This document shows, piece by piece, positions 35,585-45,679 of a stretch of DNA of 64,000 nt. Origin of the DNA: Heterodera schachtii (Eukaryota; Nematoda; Chromadorea; Rhabditida; Heteroderidae); the NCBI GenBank assembly GCA_023374025.1, contig SIJG01000022.1, positions 1,178,001 to 1,242,000 on the forward strand. Reading direction: 5' to 3'. The position numbers and the translations under genes are program-made. The notes under the pieces were generated by a model that was not told the origin of the DNA, made no database searches, and saw only the letters and a list, made by a program, of their open reading frames with translations. Numbering within the stretch: position 1 is the stretch's first letter; each line of letters starts with the position of its first letter.

Positions 35585-35750
35585 CAGGTTTTTTAATGTT
35601 TTGCCTCAGCCTGGGGACCTGGATTTTTTTTCACATTTGACCTAGACCTGGATTTCCTGGACAAAAATCCAGGTCCAGGAAAAATTCAGGGCCGAATGGT
35701 CTGGACCTAATGATCCAGGAAAAATCCAGGCCTGGAGGTCCAGCCCGATC
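35585..35750. repeat. CCAGG-type degenerate hairpin repeat
   Basis: Strings such as GACCTGGATTTCCTGGAC, AATCCAGGTCCAGGAAAAA and CAGGCCTGGAGGTCCAG overlap as near-palindromes. Same family as 12608 and 22495. Confidence 0.5.
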
Positions 35751-35846
35751 TCTACAAGTGATGAAGCAAAACGCCCAACATTCATTCATTCATTTAGACT
35801 AATTACCTCACTCCCATTACTGAAGTTGGCACCAAATTTGCCCAAA

Positions 35847-38020
35847 ATGGAGCAATTTGGCGCCCTTTCCCTGTTCCCCGTTGGCATTTCAGCCGGACTA
35901 TTAATAATGCCAATGCTTTTGCTGTTTCTGATGCCATCATCCACTGATGGCATTGAAATTATTGTGAGTGTTGATGAAAATATTGCCAATGAAATCAATC
36001 AGCAGCAAATCACTGTTAAGGTCAGGGTTTCTAGGGGTAAAGCTGCTTATTTGAGAAAGCTTGCTGATTTTTGGGGAAAAAAACCTTCAGAAATGGCCAT
36101 TTTTAGCCTGTCGACATCGCTGGCCCCAAATTTCCATAAAATTTTCAAAATTTGACCAATAAATTGCCAAATTTTAAGTGAAAATACTCAAAATTTCCAA
36201 TTTTTTCTCCCGGTGGGCCTGTCGGCACCCGCCGGGCCCCAAAAACTTTTTTTTTTTTTCTTATAATTGGTTAAAAATGGAAAAAAATCGTTCATTTTTG
36301 GTGGAAATCTGGTTAACAAAATGCATTCAAATTTTCAAAAAATTTTCCCGGCCGCGCCGCCGGCCCACTGTTTCCACAGAAAGTTTTTTTGGAAAAAGCG
36401 CACCGCACATTTGTAAAAATTTTTTCAAAAATGTTGATTTTTGTTGGCCAAATGACGCTTTTGAAAATTTGGTAATACTTTAGATCAGGGATGGCACGGA
36501 ATTCCGATTTCCGACTTCCGATTCCGATTTCCGACATTTTTGGGGTCGGAATTCCGATTTCCGATTTCCGAAAAAATTTTGGACGTCGGAATTCCGACTT
36601 CCGATTTCCGAAATTTTTGATAAAAAGTCGGAAATTTTCGGAAATTTTTTTTGAATTTTTTTTCAAAAAATTAACAATTTTTTACAATTTTGGTTAATAA
36701 ATTGCATTGAAATTTTCAAAAATTTCACCGGCGGCGCCTATCGGCACCGCCGCACCCTAAAAATCATATTTTTCTTGAGAAATTTTTGCCTCAAAATCGC
36801 TAAATTTAGTAATTTTTGGACAAGATTTGTTAACAATTTGATTAAAAATTATAAAAAATTTTCTCCGGCGGCGCCTATCGGCACCGCCGGACCTCCCCCG
36901 CCGTGTTTTCAAAAATTTTGAAAAAACGCGCCGCAAAAAAAAGGTAAAATTTTTGATGAAAATCATTGAATAATTTTTTAAGGCAAATATTTATTTAAAT
37001 AGATCAAAAAAATTTTGAACGAGCTTTTACTTGGTTAAGAATTAAAAATGTAGCCTATTATAATATTTAAAAAATTTTTTATTATATTTTATATTTTTTG
37101 GAAAATTTCCGATTTCCGACTTCCGAATTCCGATTTCCGACGTTTTTGGGGTCGGAATTCCGATTTCCGACTTCCGAAAAATTTTTGGGCCTCGGAAATC
37201 CGATTTCCGATTTCCGAAAAATTTTGGACCCCCGGAATTCCGATTTCCGATTTCCGAAAATTTTTGGGGCCTCGGAATGCCATCCCTGCTTTAGATGGTG
37301 GGCCCCTTTTTGAAAAAAAAATTTTTCTTTTTGATCTAAAAAGTCGTGAAAACATGTTTATGTGGATTTTAAGGGTCGGGGAACCCGAATCCAACATTCA
37401 TTTTGACCAATTTCGAATCCCGGACCCGAATTCGAACAAAAAGTTGAGAATTCAAATTTTTCAAAATTCTCATTTTTGTTCCTAATTGTTCAAATCAAGC
37501 TAAATTTAGTAAAAAAAAAACCATTGCATCATCAAAAAATTGTCATCTTTATAGATATGAACATAAAATGAATTTTGAATTTTCAACTTTTTGTTCGAGT
37601 TCGGGTCCGGGATTCGAAATTGGTCAAAATTATTGCCGAAAATTTTAATCTGGGCGCCCTGCTGTTAAGGTAGATGGCTCAGCCACTGTGAAAGAGTTGA
37701 AGGAACGGATCAAAACAGAAACTAAAATTCTGCCCAAAAAACAAACATTGAAACTCAAAAAGTCAAATGGCACTTTGACTGTGCTTAAAGACAAAAAAAC
37801 ATTGAAAGACTATGGCATTGTAAAGGATGGCACGGCAATTTTTTTGTCTGTAAAATTTGAAATCGTAGTGGAGGCGGACACAATGATAACAAAGTGGAGC
37901 AAAATGATCTATGTTGAGGTGTATGGAACGGAAACGGTGGACGAATTGAAGAAAATGATCAAAGCCGAGAGCGGGATGGAGCCCGAAGAACAAACATTGG
38001 TAATGGGCCCGAGTTTTTAA
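35847..38020 (+). CDS. Secreted ubiquitin-like protein, first modules of a tandem array
   Basis: Exon 35847-36020 and exon 37670-38020 join in phase, giving 174 residues. The start at 35847 gives a signal peptide with hydrophobic core GLLIMPMLLLFLMPS and a likely cleavage site near SSTDG. The first ubiquitin-like module follows: EIIVSVDENIANEINQQQIT leads into VKVDGSATVKELKERIKTET, LPKKQTLKLKKSNGTL and KTLKDYGIVKDGTAIFLSV, with the strand, helix and DYGI/KDG positions of the ubiquitin fold. A second module starts KFEIVVEA, continues VDELKKMIKAESGMEPEEQT and is cut by a stop at 38018-38020 where a transposon is inserted. No Gly-Gly end is present, so conjugation to targets is unlikely. Secreted ubiquitin-like proteins are known from cyst nematodes, so an effector role is inferred only. 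Confidence 0.65.
36485..37290. repeat. TTCCGATTTCCGA repeat element with inverted ends
   Basis: Many degenerate copies of GGAATTCCGATTTCCGACTT-like sequence form two arrays (36490-36640 and 37108-37280). The outer ends CAGGGATGGCACGGAATTCC and TCGGAATGCCATCCCTG are inverse. A short relative begins at 41211. Confidence 0.65.
36720..36960. repeat. GC-rich palindrome repeat, two copies
   Basis: Two copies of CGGCGGCGCCTATCGGCACC followed by GCCG lie about 137 bases apart (36729 and 36866), each followed by CC- or CT-rich sequence and AT-rich flank. Other copies are at 15608 and 52988. Confidence 0.65.
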
Positions 38021-38492
38021 GCTATGTATAACTTTTTCCATTGTCAACAAAATCCAACAATCTTGGTATCATTCGATAGCACTAAGTGTCCTCTATTAGC
38101 CTGTAAAATTTCGAAAAATTTTGTTAAGTTTTAAAAAAGTTATGGCCAAAAATGTTCAGAAGACCAGTTTTTTTTTTTGAAGTTTTCTGGCCATAACTTT
38201 TTTGAAACATAACAAAATTTTTCGAAAAATTGCGGATTAATAGAGAACTCTTTGGGCTGTCGAATGACACCAAGATTGCCGGATTTGGTTGACAATTAAA
38301 GACGTTATAGTCAAAAAAATATCGAAATCCCGGTTTTGACCGGGACCGGGAAATTCCCGGTTTTCCCAGCCAAAAAGTCCCGGGTTTTCAACCCAAAAAG
38401 TCTCGGTGTCCCGGTTTTGCCCTCCCGGTCCCGACCTACCCTATTCTAAAGTATTACCTAAACATGAAAGCGCAAAAACAATAATACAAATG
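37998..38492 (+). mobile_element. Hairpin MITE plus CCCGG repeat inserted in the second ubiquitin-like module
   Basis: The left part 38024-38320 has the family signature CTTGGTATCATTCGATAGCA, the centre AAAAGTTATGGCC mirrored to GGCCATAACTTTT, and the inverse GTCGAATGACACCAAG. It is followed by a CCCGG-rich block (38328-38450). TAATGGGCC on the left and AAATGGACC on the right look like a worn 9-bp target duplication, and the module continues on the other side. Confidence 0.65.
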
Positions 38493-38494
38493 GA

Positions 38495-38760
38495 CCAGCA
38501 TCAGTAATGGAGGATAAAAACAAAACATTGAAAGATTATGGCATTGGAAAAGGCGCCTTTTTATTTTTGTCCGTAAAATTTGAAATTAAAGTGACGAAAG
38601 CTGGCGATGAACATGATTTGTTCAAGAAACTGATCAGCGTTGAAGTGATCGGAACGGACAAAACAGAAGATTTGAAGAAAAAGATAATCGGAACAATGAA
38701 AGAGAAGGATAAGACAAAGATTGGAACTGAACTGAAAAGGTGTGCTGGGGAAGTTAGTCA
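38495..38760 (+). pseudogene. Ubiquitin-like module fragments downstream of the insertion
   Basis: The end of one module (MEDKNKTLKDYGIGKG, FLFLSVKFEI) runs straight into the start of the next (KVTKAGDEHDLFKKLISVEV, EDLKKKIIGTMKEKDK), the same order as at 37700-37990. There is no start codon context or signal peptide, and the second module ends where repeat sequence begins near 38755. I treat it as a displaced part of the same gene. Confidence 0.55.
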
Positions 38761-39262
38761 AAATGAAAAATTTTTTTACAGAAAATTATTTATAACTTGG
38801 CCCAAAATGCACCAAATTTTAAAAACTTGATATCATTTGATAGCCCTAAGTGTTTTCTATTAGTCTGCAAAATTTCAAAAAAATTCGTTCAGTTTCAAAA
38901 AAGTTATTGCCTGAGAAACTAAAAAACCATCAATGGAAAATTTTTTACAGAAAATTATTCATAACTTGGCCCAAAATGAACCAAATTATAAAATCTTGAT
39001 ATCATTTGATAGCTCTAAGTGTTTTCTATTAGTCTGCAAAATTTCAAAAAAATTAGTTAAGTTTCAAAAAAGTTATGGTCTAAACAAACTCAAAAATAAA
39101 GTGTTTTTTTTTTTGAATATTTTTGGTCATACCTACGTAACTTTGTTCAAACTTGATGAAATTTTTTGAAATTTTGCAGGATAATAGAACACTCTTAGGG
39201 CTATCTAAAGAAATCGAGTTTTTAAAATTTGGTTCATTTTGAGCAAAGTTATATGTAAAACT
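38760..39262. mobile_element. Tandem or nested hairpin-MITE arms
   Basis: Two similar left arms (38775-38930 and 38945-39100) each carry TTGATATCATTTGATAGC and TTTTCTATTAGTCTGCAAAA in the same orientation. A right arm follows (39110-39262) with TTTTGCAGGATAATAGAACA and the matching inner sequence. This looks like a duplicated or nested insertion in the array. Confidence 0.6.
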
Positions 39263-39471
39263 CTGTCTAGACTGACACTGACCGTAGTGCAACAACACCA
39301 CGACAAACATAATTATGATAATGATGTGCTTAAAGATGGAGAAACAATTAATTGCTTTGTCATTAGAGCATGCCGTTACGTTCGCTGGTCCATTAGTGAA
39401 ATTCAAATTGTTGTACGACATGAAAAACGGGACATTGTGCAACATGAACAAAAGGGTAATAGTGGAGGGAC
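39263..39471 (+). pseudogene. Ubiquitin-like module fragment
   Basis: One frame reads DVLKDGETINCFVI, matching the end of a ubiquitin-like module. A shifted frame continues GPLVKFKLLYDMKNGTLC, matching the start of the next. A frameshift therefore lies near 39365. It is flanked by MITE sequence on both sides. Confidence 0.4.
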
Positions 39472-39876
39472 GACACCCAACTCGTACTGCTCCAACTCGT
39501 ACTATTTTTTGACAAAAAAAAATCGTCATAACTTTTGCCCAAGTCGACCAAATCAAACATTCTTGGTATCATTCGATAGCCCTTAAAGTTCTCCATCTAC
39601 CTGTAAAATGCAAGAAAATTTTTATTGCTTTTCAAAAAAGTTATGACCAAAAATCGTAAAAAAATGTAAAAAAATCTTTTTTCGTCCATAACTTTTTCAA
39701 AACTTGATCAAATTTTTTTGAATCTTGGTGGATATATAGAGAATTTAATGGGCTATTGAATGATACCAAGAATGTTTAATTTGGTTGACTTTAACAAAAG
39801 TTATGACGATTTTTTTGTCGTCGAAAAACAGTACGACTTGGGACAGTACGAGTTGGAGCAGTACGACTTGGGTTTT
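39472..39876. mobile_element. Hairpin MITE with CCAACTCGTACTG ends
   Basis: The ends contain ACCCAACTCGTACTGCTCCA and its inverse TGGAGCAGTACGACTTGGGT, with the motif CGTACT repeated within each arm. The interior carries CTTGGTATCATTCGATAGCC and its inverse. Imperfect copies of a 40-bp coding stretch (GACATTGTGCAACATG and CATATTGTGCGACATG) lie on either side. Confidence 0.7.
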
Positions 39877-39894
39877 TACCCTATTTATTACGTA

Positions 39895-40210
39895 CCAAGA
39901 AAAGCATATTGTGCGACATGTAAAAAAGGTGGTGACGAAGTACTCAATTTGGGTGAACAGTGCGGAAACTGTTGGCATTTTGAAGAAAAAGATTGAAAAT
40001 GAGAGCGGCATTAAATGGGCAGAACAGATATTGAAGTGCGGCATTACAAACGGTCCGGCAGAAATGGAGGACAAGAAAAAGCTGGAATTTTATGGCATTG
40101 GCATTTGTGGTGGCCAAGAAATGGAGGACAGAAAAAAATTGAAACAAAAATTGAAAAATTATGGTAGTAATGGTAGTTTTTTTTCTCCTGGCTTTCTACA
40201 TGGTCTACCC
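39895..40210 (+). pseudogene. Ubiquitin-like module fragment
   Basis: The frame reads SAETVGILKKKIENESGIKW, then AEQILKCGITNGPAEMEDKK and LEFYGIGICGG, covering the helix and the DYGI-equivalent position of a ubiquitin-like module. A partial repeat, QEMEDRKKLKQKLKNYG, follows before a stop near 40210. There is no start codon of its own. Confidence 0.5.
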
Positions 40211-40257
40211 TAAATATTTTTTGTGTTTGCGAACAAAAGATGGGATTTTTATTTACA

Positions 40258-40375
40258 TACCGTACTTCTTCGATTAGAACCCCCCCCCCCCCCTCTCTCG
40301 AATAAAGCCCCCCCCCCCCTTTGAGGGGGGTTCAACAATAGAAACCCCGAGGGCTATAATTGAAGAAATACGGTA
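40258..40375. mobile_element. Short ACCGTATTTC inverted-repeat element, copy 3
   Basis: The ends TACCGTACTTCTTCGATTA and TAATTGAAGAAATACGGTA surround poly-C runs and CCCTTTGAGGGGGG, the same plan as 3221-3327. It sits between two ubiquitin-like fragments. Confidence 0.55.
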
Positions 40376-40589
40376 TTTCGAGGTTTAGGCAAAATGTCAG
40401 TAGGCGAAATGTCCGATTTTGGGTTAGTAGGCGAAATGTCACTGTGCCATATTTGATTTGGTACATATTTCGGGGTTTTTAGCATTTTTTCCAAATTTTT
40501 TGTGAATTTATAGTTCTTGTGAAAATAAAAATTTCAGAAAATATAGAGTTGAGCGGGACCGGGACCTGAACACGGACAACTGAGTACAA

Positions 40590-40735
40590 CTGAGTACCGA
40601 AGTCCCGGTTTTGACCGGGACCGGGACTAGTCCAGGTTTTTTCCCCTGTTTTCCCAGCCAAAAATTCCCGGTTTTTCAACCCGAAAAGGTCCCGGTTCCG
40701 GGTTTGCCCAAAATTCCCGGTCACGCTCTACTCTA
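40590..40735. repeat. CCCGG-rich degenerate repeat
   Basis: Repeated CCCGGTTTTGACCGGGACCG-like strings, also seen at 38328-38450. The copies are short near-palindromes and probably belong to an interspersed family. Confidence 0.5.
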
Positions 40736-40825
40736 CCTAAAACATTTTATATATTTGGGTTTTTTGTGTACATCTTTCGGCATTTTTCTTGCATATTTTG
40801 ACCACTTTTTGTACATATTTGTGCC

Positions 40826-41177
40826 AGCTCTAGGCATTGGCCATGGCACAACACCAACAACAACAACAACAACCATATTCCTGACCTCCGAGTATGAAGT
40901 TATTGTGGACAATTTGTCGGACAAAAAGAACGGCAAAAAGTACATTATGGTCAAAAGAACGGACATTTTGGCAACATTGAAACACAAAATCCGGGAGGCT
41001 TACCCAAAAGTGCCATTCAGCATAATTCAACTGGTAAAAAAATTTAAAAAAAATGCCGAAAAATGTGGACAAGAAATGCGTGTGGAGGATGTTGAACAAT
41101 GGTATAATGATGCTGACGACGAAAAAACCATGGACAAATGTGGCATTGGCGAAGGGTCAACCGTTTTCATGTTTTAG
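40826..41177 (+). pseudogene. Terminal ubiquitin-like module, open but without a start
   Basis: From about 40826 the frame reads GIGHGTTPTTTTTTIFL, then SEYEVIVDNLSDKKNGKKYI, LATLKHKIREAYPKVPFSII and the end TMDKCGIGEGSTVFMF. It begins where the fragment at 39895 stops being similar (YGIG), so the two were probably continuous before an insertion. It ends without Gly-Gly. It could still be an exon if the repeats are spliced out, in which case pseudogene is the wrong label. Confidence 0.5.
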
Positions 41178-42101
41178 AGTGCCATCGAATGATGGATGGA
41201 TGATACCAAGCAGGGATGGCACGGAATTCCGATTTACGAAAAATTTTTGAGCCTCGTTATCCCAATTTCGAAAAAAAATTTTGAGCCTTGGAATTCTGAT
41301 TTCCGAAAATTTTTTGGGCCTTGGAGTGTCATTTTTCCTCCTTTTCTATTGGTTTTGATTTATACATTTTCTTTTATTTCCATTTGCATAAAAACTGTCC
41401 TGTTTTACAAGCCTCCAAAATTTGAAATAAAAAAAAAATCTTAAAAGGGACTAAAATAATCAAATAAAGCTAAAAATTACGAGGTTTTCAGGGATCGCTG
41501 ATGACAAATTTGACATTCATTTTGACCAATTTTCGAATCCCAACCCGAATTCGAACAAATTCAAAATTTGAACAAAATAGCAAAGTCAAAAATAAAAATG
41601 CAATTATGCGGAAGTTCGGCTTTTTGCTTCGAACCCGGTTTGTGATTCGGAATTAGTCAAAATGAATGTCAGTCAGATTTGTTTGCGACCCCGAAAAGCA
41701 TATAAAACAAATTTTTGGCATTTGCTTAACTAGAAGCATCAGGCCATCTACTAAACTAGGGATAAATGCCTAATTTTCTTCTTAATTGATTCATCAAATC
41801 TCCTCAAACAGCAATTGAATCAACGAAACAACAGAATACATACATTAGTACATTCACAATACACAGATGGCACATTGGTAACATCAACACATGATGGCAT
41901 TTTGGATGCAAATTATACACATACAAATCGGATGGATTTGCCGGGGGAAAGGGGATCAATTTCATGGCACAATTATCCGTGATTTAATTAATTAGTATAT
42001 CCTCTGCATTAATTCTCGTCCATTCTGATCGTCATTTTTCTCCATGCCGTTGTTGTTATTGTTGTGCCATGTCATTCGTCCACGCGTCACGGCGGCATTC
42101 A

Positions 42102-43483
42102 TCAGTCACTGTCGCTGCTTGATGGGCTTCTGGTCGCATTGTAGTTGGGATTCGTCGACACTGTCCCTTCCGCGCCCGCCGATCTGTTCGTTGCAGGACC
42201 TTGAAAAAGAGGGTTTGTTGCTGCTGCAGCAAAAAATGCCATCAAAAAATGCCATACGTCCATCTCGCATTGTCGGCTCGGCATCGCGTTCGCGGACAAT
42301 GGCACCGTGCGCCGCATCCAACGCTCCTCCGTTCGTGGGCACTATTTGTTCTTGACGCGTACGCGCAGCAGCACTCCGTCCACGCTGCGGCTTGCTCGAA
42401 CGTCCACGCGCACGCTGCTTGGTCGACGCGGACCGGCCGTTCACTGGCGTTGTTCTGTGCCGCGACACAATCTGGCTACGTCTGCGAGACGCTTTCTTGG
42501 CTCGCGCACGGCGCGACTCGCGGCGCGACACTCTGCGAGCGGACGACGCACGGCGCGACACTTTGCGCGACACTGCCCTCCTTCGGCGCGCGGTATGCCC
42601 CGTATTTCGCGTGTTTCGTACGTGAAAGTCTGCAACCACAACGGGCGTACAGCGGCTGAAGTCGCACGACGACGAGTTCGCTGAACGGGGCGAGGAGGCG
42701 TAAATGAATGGGCGGAAAAAGCGGAAGTTGGGTCCCCCAGCATGTTTTTGGGCTATAATTTCTTTCTCTGTCTACCGAAATCCAACATTTTTGGTATCAT
42801 TCGATAGCCCTAATTGTGCTCTATTAGCCTACAAAATTGCAAAAAATTTCGTCAATTTTGAACAAACTTATGGCCAAAAAAGGGGCTCTAATGCAGTTTA
42901 CGCGTCCAATCAATGACCATCCTCGGTTTCTTAGGCCATAACTTTTTTCTTACTTGGTCAATCCGTTTTTGTATAGAAAAATTCTGGGATAAAAGCAACA
43001 GACAAAAAATAATTGTTGAATATTCGCGAAAAACGATGAATTTCGGGTTTTTTTATTGCAATTTTTTTCTTAATGCAAATATTAAATTCCCGAGACTTTA
43101 AGCTTTCAATTGTTACCAAGAATGTATTGATTGACCAAGTAAGAAAAAAAAGTTATGGCTTAAGAAACCGAGGATGGTCACTGATTGGACGCGTAAATTG
43201 CATTAGAGCCAAAAACAGTGCATCCAAAACCAGGGTTTTTTCAGTCCATTTTTGGCCATAACTTTTTTGAACATTAACGAAATTTTTCGAAATTTTGCAA
43301 ACTAATAGAGGACAGACACGTAGTGCTATCGAATGACATCATCAATGTTTGATTTGATTGACCAAGAAAAAAGTTATAGTCAGGGCCCCAAAAATGCCGA
43401 GGCCCAACTGATCGAGTCCGGGAAAAAGCGCATGAAAAATGGGGGATGGAGGGGAAAAGAAGCACCGATCTTGAAGAAGTCAT
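42102..43483 (-). pseudogene. Arg/Ser-rich AT-hook family, copy 2 (frameshifted, MITE in intron)
   Basis: Exon 1 at 43483-43466 (MTSSRS), exon 2 from 42680, and a final exon ending at 42102 in SPSSSDSD match copy 1. The first intron has grown to about 785 bases by a hairpin-MITE insertion. Near 42640 the reading frame of the exon start (RTRRRATSAA) does not continue into the main basic frame (NTGHTARRRRAVSRKVSRR), so a frameshift is implied. The AT-hook is degraded (RARGRSSKPQRG). It is probably inactive, though splicing of the long intron is possible. Confidence 0.6.
42724..43420. mobile_element. Nested hairpin MITEs in copy 2 of the AT-hook family
   Basis: GGAAAAAGCG lies on both sides (42714-42723 and 43421-43430). 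The outer ends have AGTTGGGTCCCCCAGCATG and the inverse GCCGAGGCCCAACT. A second element nested inside has ends GGCTCTAATGCAGTTTACGC (near 42890) and GCGTAAATTGCATTAGAGCC (near 43190). Those ends match the element at 50295. Confidence 0.75.
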
Positions 43484-44190
43484 CTCGTCGATGAGGGACG
43501 AAGAAGCTGTTGACGAATTGGTATTGTGTTGTGTGATAGCAACAGAGAGAGAGGGGGAAAATGTTAGACGCTAAAATTTAATTATTTTATTTAGGAAAAT
43601 TTGAAATTGCATTTTTCTATAAAATTTAAGGGGAGGGGGGGGGGGAAACATGACCTTTTAGATTAGAATTGCATCCAAAGTTTTCTGGAAATTTATGCAT
43701 TGATTTTGATTAGGTCGAAATTGTACAGAAGAGAAAGTGAATTTGAATGAATTCGAACTAAAAAAAAATGGAAAATACTCAAGATTTCAGTTAATTTATA
43801 CTTTTTGAACCGTCAGTTTTTTTTTAAATTTGGGGATAAATGCCTAATTTTCTTCTTAATTGATTCATCAAATCTCTCCTAACAGCGAATGAATCAACGA
43901 AACAACAGAATAGATGTTATTAGTACATTCACAATACACAGATGGCACATATTCAGACATTGCTAACATCACATGATGGCATTTTGGGTGAAAATTATAC
44001 ATATACAAACAAATCGGATGGATTTGACGGGGGATCAATTTCATTATACAACACACAAAGTGGAGCCACACTGTAAGATGGGCACAATTATCCGTGATTT
44101 AATTAATTAGTATCCTCTGCATAAATTCTCGTCCATTCTGATCGCCTCTTTTCTCCATGCCGTTGTTGTACCATGCTCATGTCACGTCGT

Positions 44191-45011
44191 TCAGTCACTG
44201 TCGCTGCTTGAGGGGCTTCTGGTCGCATTCCCTTGGGTCGTCGTATTGGTGTTGGCATTCGTCGCCGCCGCCGTCAATCCCTCGCGAGTCGTATTGTTGG
44301 TGGCATTCGTCGTCGCCGCCGTCAATCCCTCGAGTGCCGCGATGTTGGCATTCAATGCCGTCGTCAATTCCGCGCGTGCCGCGGCGTTGGCATCCAATGC
44401 GTTCGTCAATTCCGCGCGCGCCTCCGCGTTCGTTACTGCAAGACCTTGAAAAAATAGGACCAAAATTTTTTGTTGATTCAAAAAATGCCAAAAAACGTAT
44501 TACGTTCAAGAGCCACCATGACTTCTCTCTGCTCGGCCTCGGTCATCGGGGCATCCTGCCGCGTACGCGCAGCACTCCTCGCACGTCCACGCACACGCTT
44601 CTTGGCCGACTTGGACCGCTTCGTTGGCGTCGCTTTGCGCGCCACCATCCGGCGACGTCGGCGTGACGCTTTCCTGGCGGACGATGCACGGCGCGACACT
44701 CGGCGAGACGCTTTCCTGACGGACCGCCGCGAACGACCCGTTCCCCTGTTGCTCGTTGTCCTTCGGCTCGTGGAACGACGTCCCGTGTTTCGTGAACGGC
44801 TCCGACTACGGCCAGCAGCAGCAGTTGAAGTCGTACGACGTCCCGTGTTTCTTGAACGGCTCCGACTACGGCCAGCAGCAGCAGCAGCAGTTGAAGTCGT
44901 ACGACGAGTTCGCTGAATGGGGAGAGGAGGGGGAAAATGAATTGTGGCGGAAAAAGCGCATGAAAAATGGGGGGGGGGGGGGGGAGGGATCACCGATTTT
45001 GAAGAAGTCAT
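44191..45011 (-). CDS. Arg/Ser-rich AT-hook family, copy 3
   Basis: Exons 45011-44994, 44912-44504 and 44444-44191 join in phase to 226 residues. The N-terminus MTSSKS is followed by an internal duplication of the unit TSTAAAAAGRSRSRSRNTGR. The basic region is present but the AT-hook is reduced to KKRVRGRARSAAR after a deletion. The MTEAEQREVM motif is kept. The last exon is enlarged by Ala-rich repeats (ARAELTNALDANAA type) and ends NATRSPSSSDSD. The final exon uses an AAG acceptor. It has no neighbouring RING gene, although the RING-side TATA-like box survives at 45547. DNA binding through the AT-hook may be weakened. Confidence 0.65.
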
Positions 45012-45679
45012 CTCGTTGATGAGGGACGAAGAAGCTGTAGACGAATTGGTATTGTGTTGTGGTAGCAACAGAGAGCCGAGAGGGAAATGTGTAAGCGCTA
45101 AAATTTATTGAACAAAATTGTATTAATTGGAATTGCAATTTTCTATGAAAAATTTAAGGGGAGAGGGGTGGGGGGAAACGTCCTTTTAGGTGAGAGTTGC
45201 ACCCAAAAATACGCGGAAATTTATACATGGAAAAGACCCAAAATCAGAGTTGATGGGAACCTGAATACAGACACACTTTTAGGTTAGATTTACATACATC
45301 CAAAATAGAATAGGAAAAGAAAAAACCGGAATTATGCAATAATTTAACTTTTTTGCTCAACGCCTTAGTTCTTTTAAAAATTCTAAACTAAAGTGAAAAA
45401 ACAAAAGGACAAAAGGTCAAAATTGTATAGAAGAGAAAAGTGAATTAGAATGAATTCGAACCAAAAAAAATATGGAAAAGACTCAAAATTTCATCAATTT
45501 ATACTTTTTGAAAACAAAGACTGACAAATTTATGAAAATTTCTGCGTATTTAAGCAGTGAATTCCACACCAAAATCATGCATTCAATTGCATTGTTTCCC
45601 GTCGGTTGAATTGTCTTTCTATACAATAGATTAAATACCTAATTTCGGTCAGTTTTTTTTTTAATTTTGGGTTAGGTAC

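Larger units (their letters stand above)
34168..35846. other. Intergenic AT-rich sequence after PRPF4, no gene seen
   Basis: It includes a GA-rich microsatellite (about 34283-34420), short direct repeats built on AGTGACAAAACGCCAAAATA (about 34770-34860), a poly-A run of about 37 bases near 35514-35550 and a CCAGG-type repeat (35585-35750). No exon was recognised. Confidence 0.6.
36021..37669 (+). mobile_element. Composite repeat insertion that behaves as an intron of the ubiquitin-like gene
   Basis: CTGTTAAGGT occurs at both edges, so the splice sites AAG|GT at each side lie within a 10-bp direct repeat. Inside are GC-rich palindromes (36205, 36348, 36725, 36862), two blocks of AATTCCGATTTCCGA-type repeats (36485-36670 and 37100-37290) and A/T runs. 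The two blocks begin and end with the inverse strings GGGATGGCACGGAATTCC and GGAATGCCATCCC. No open reading frame for a transposase was found. Confidence 0.6.

Noticed and set aside
42201..42684. Plus-strand open frames opposite AT-hook copy 2
   Set aside because: They are Cys/His/Ala-rich shadows of the Arg-rich minus strand; similar shadows occur opposite every AT-hook copy.
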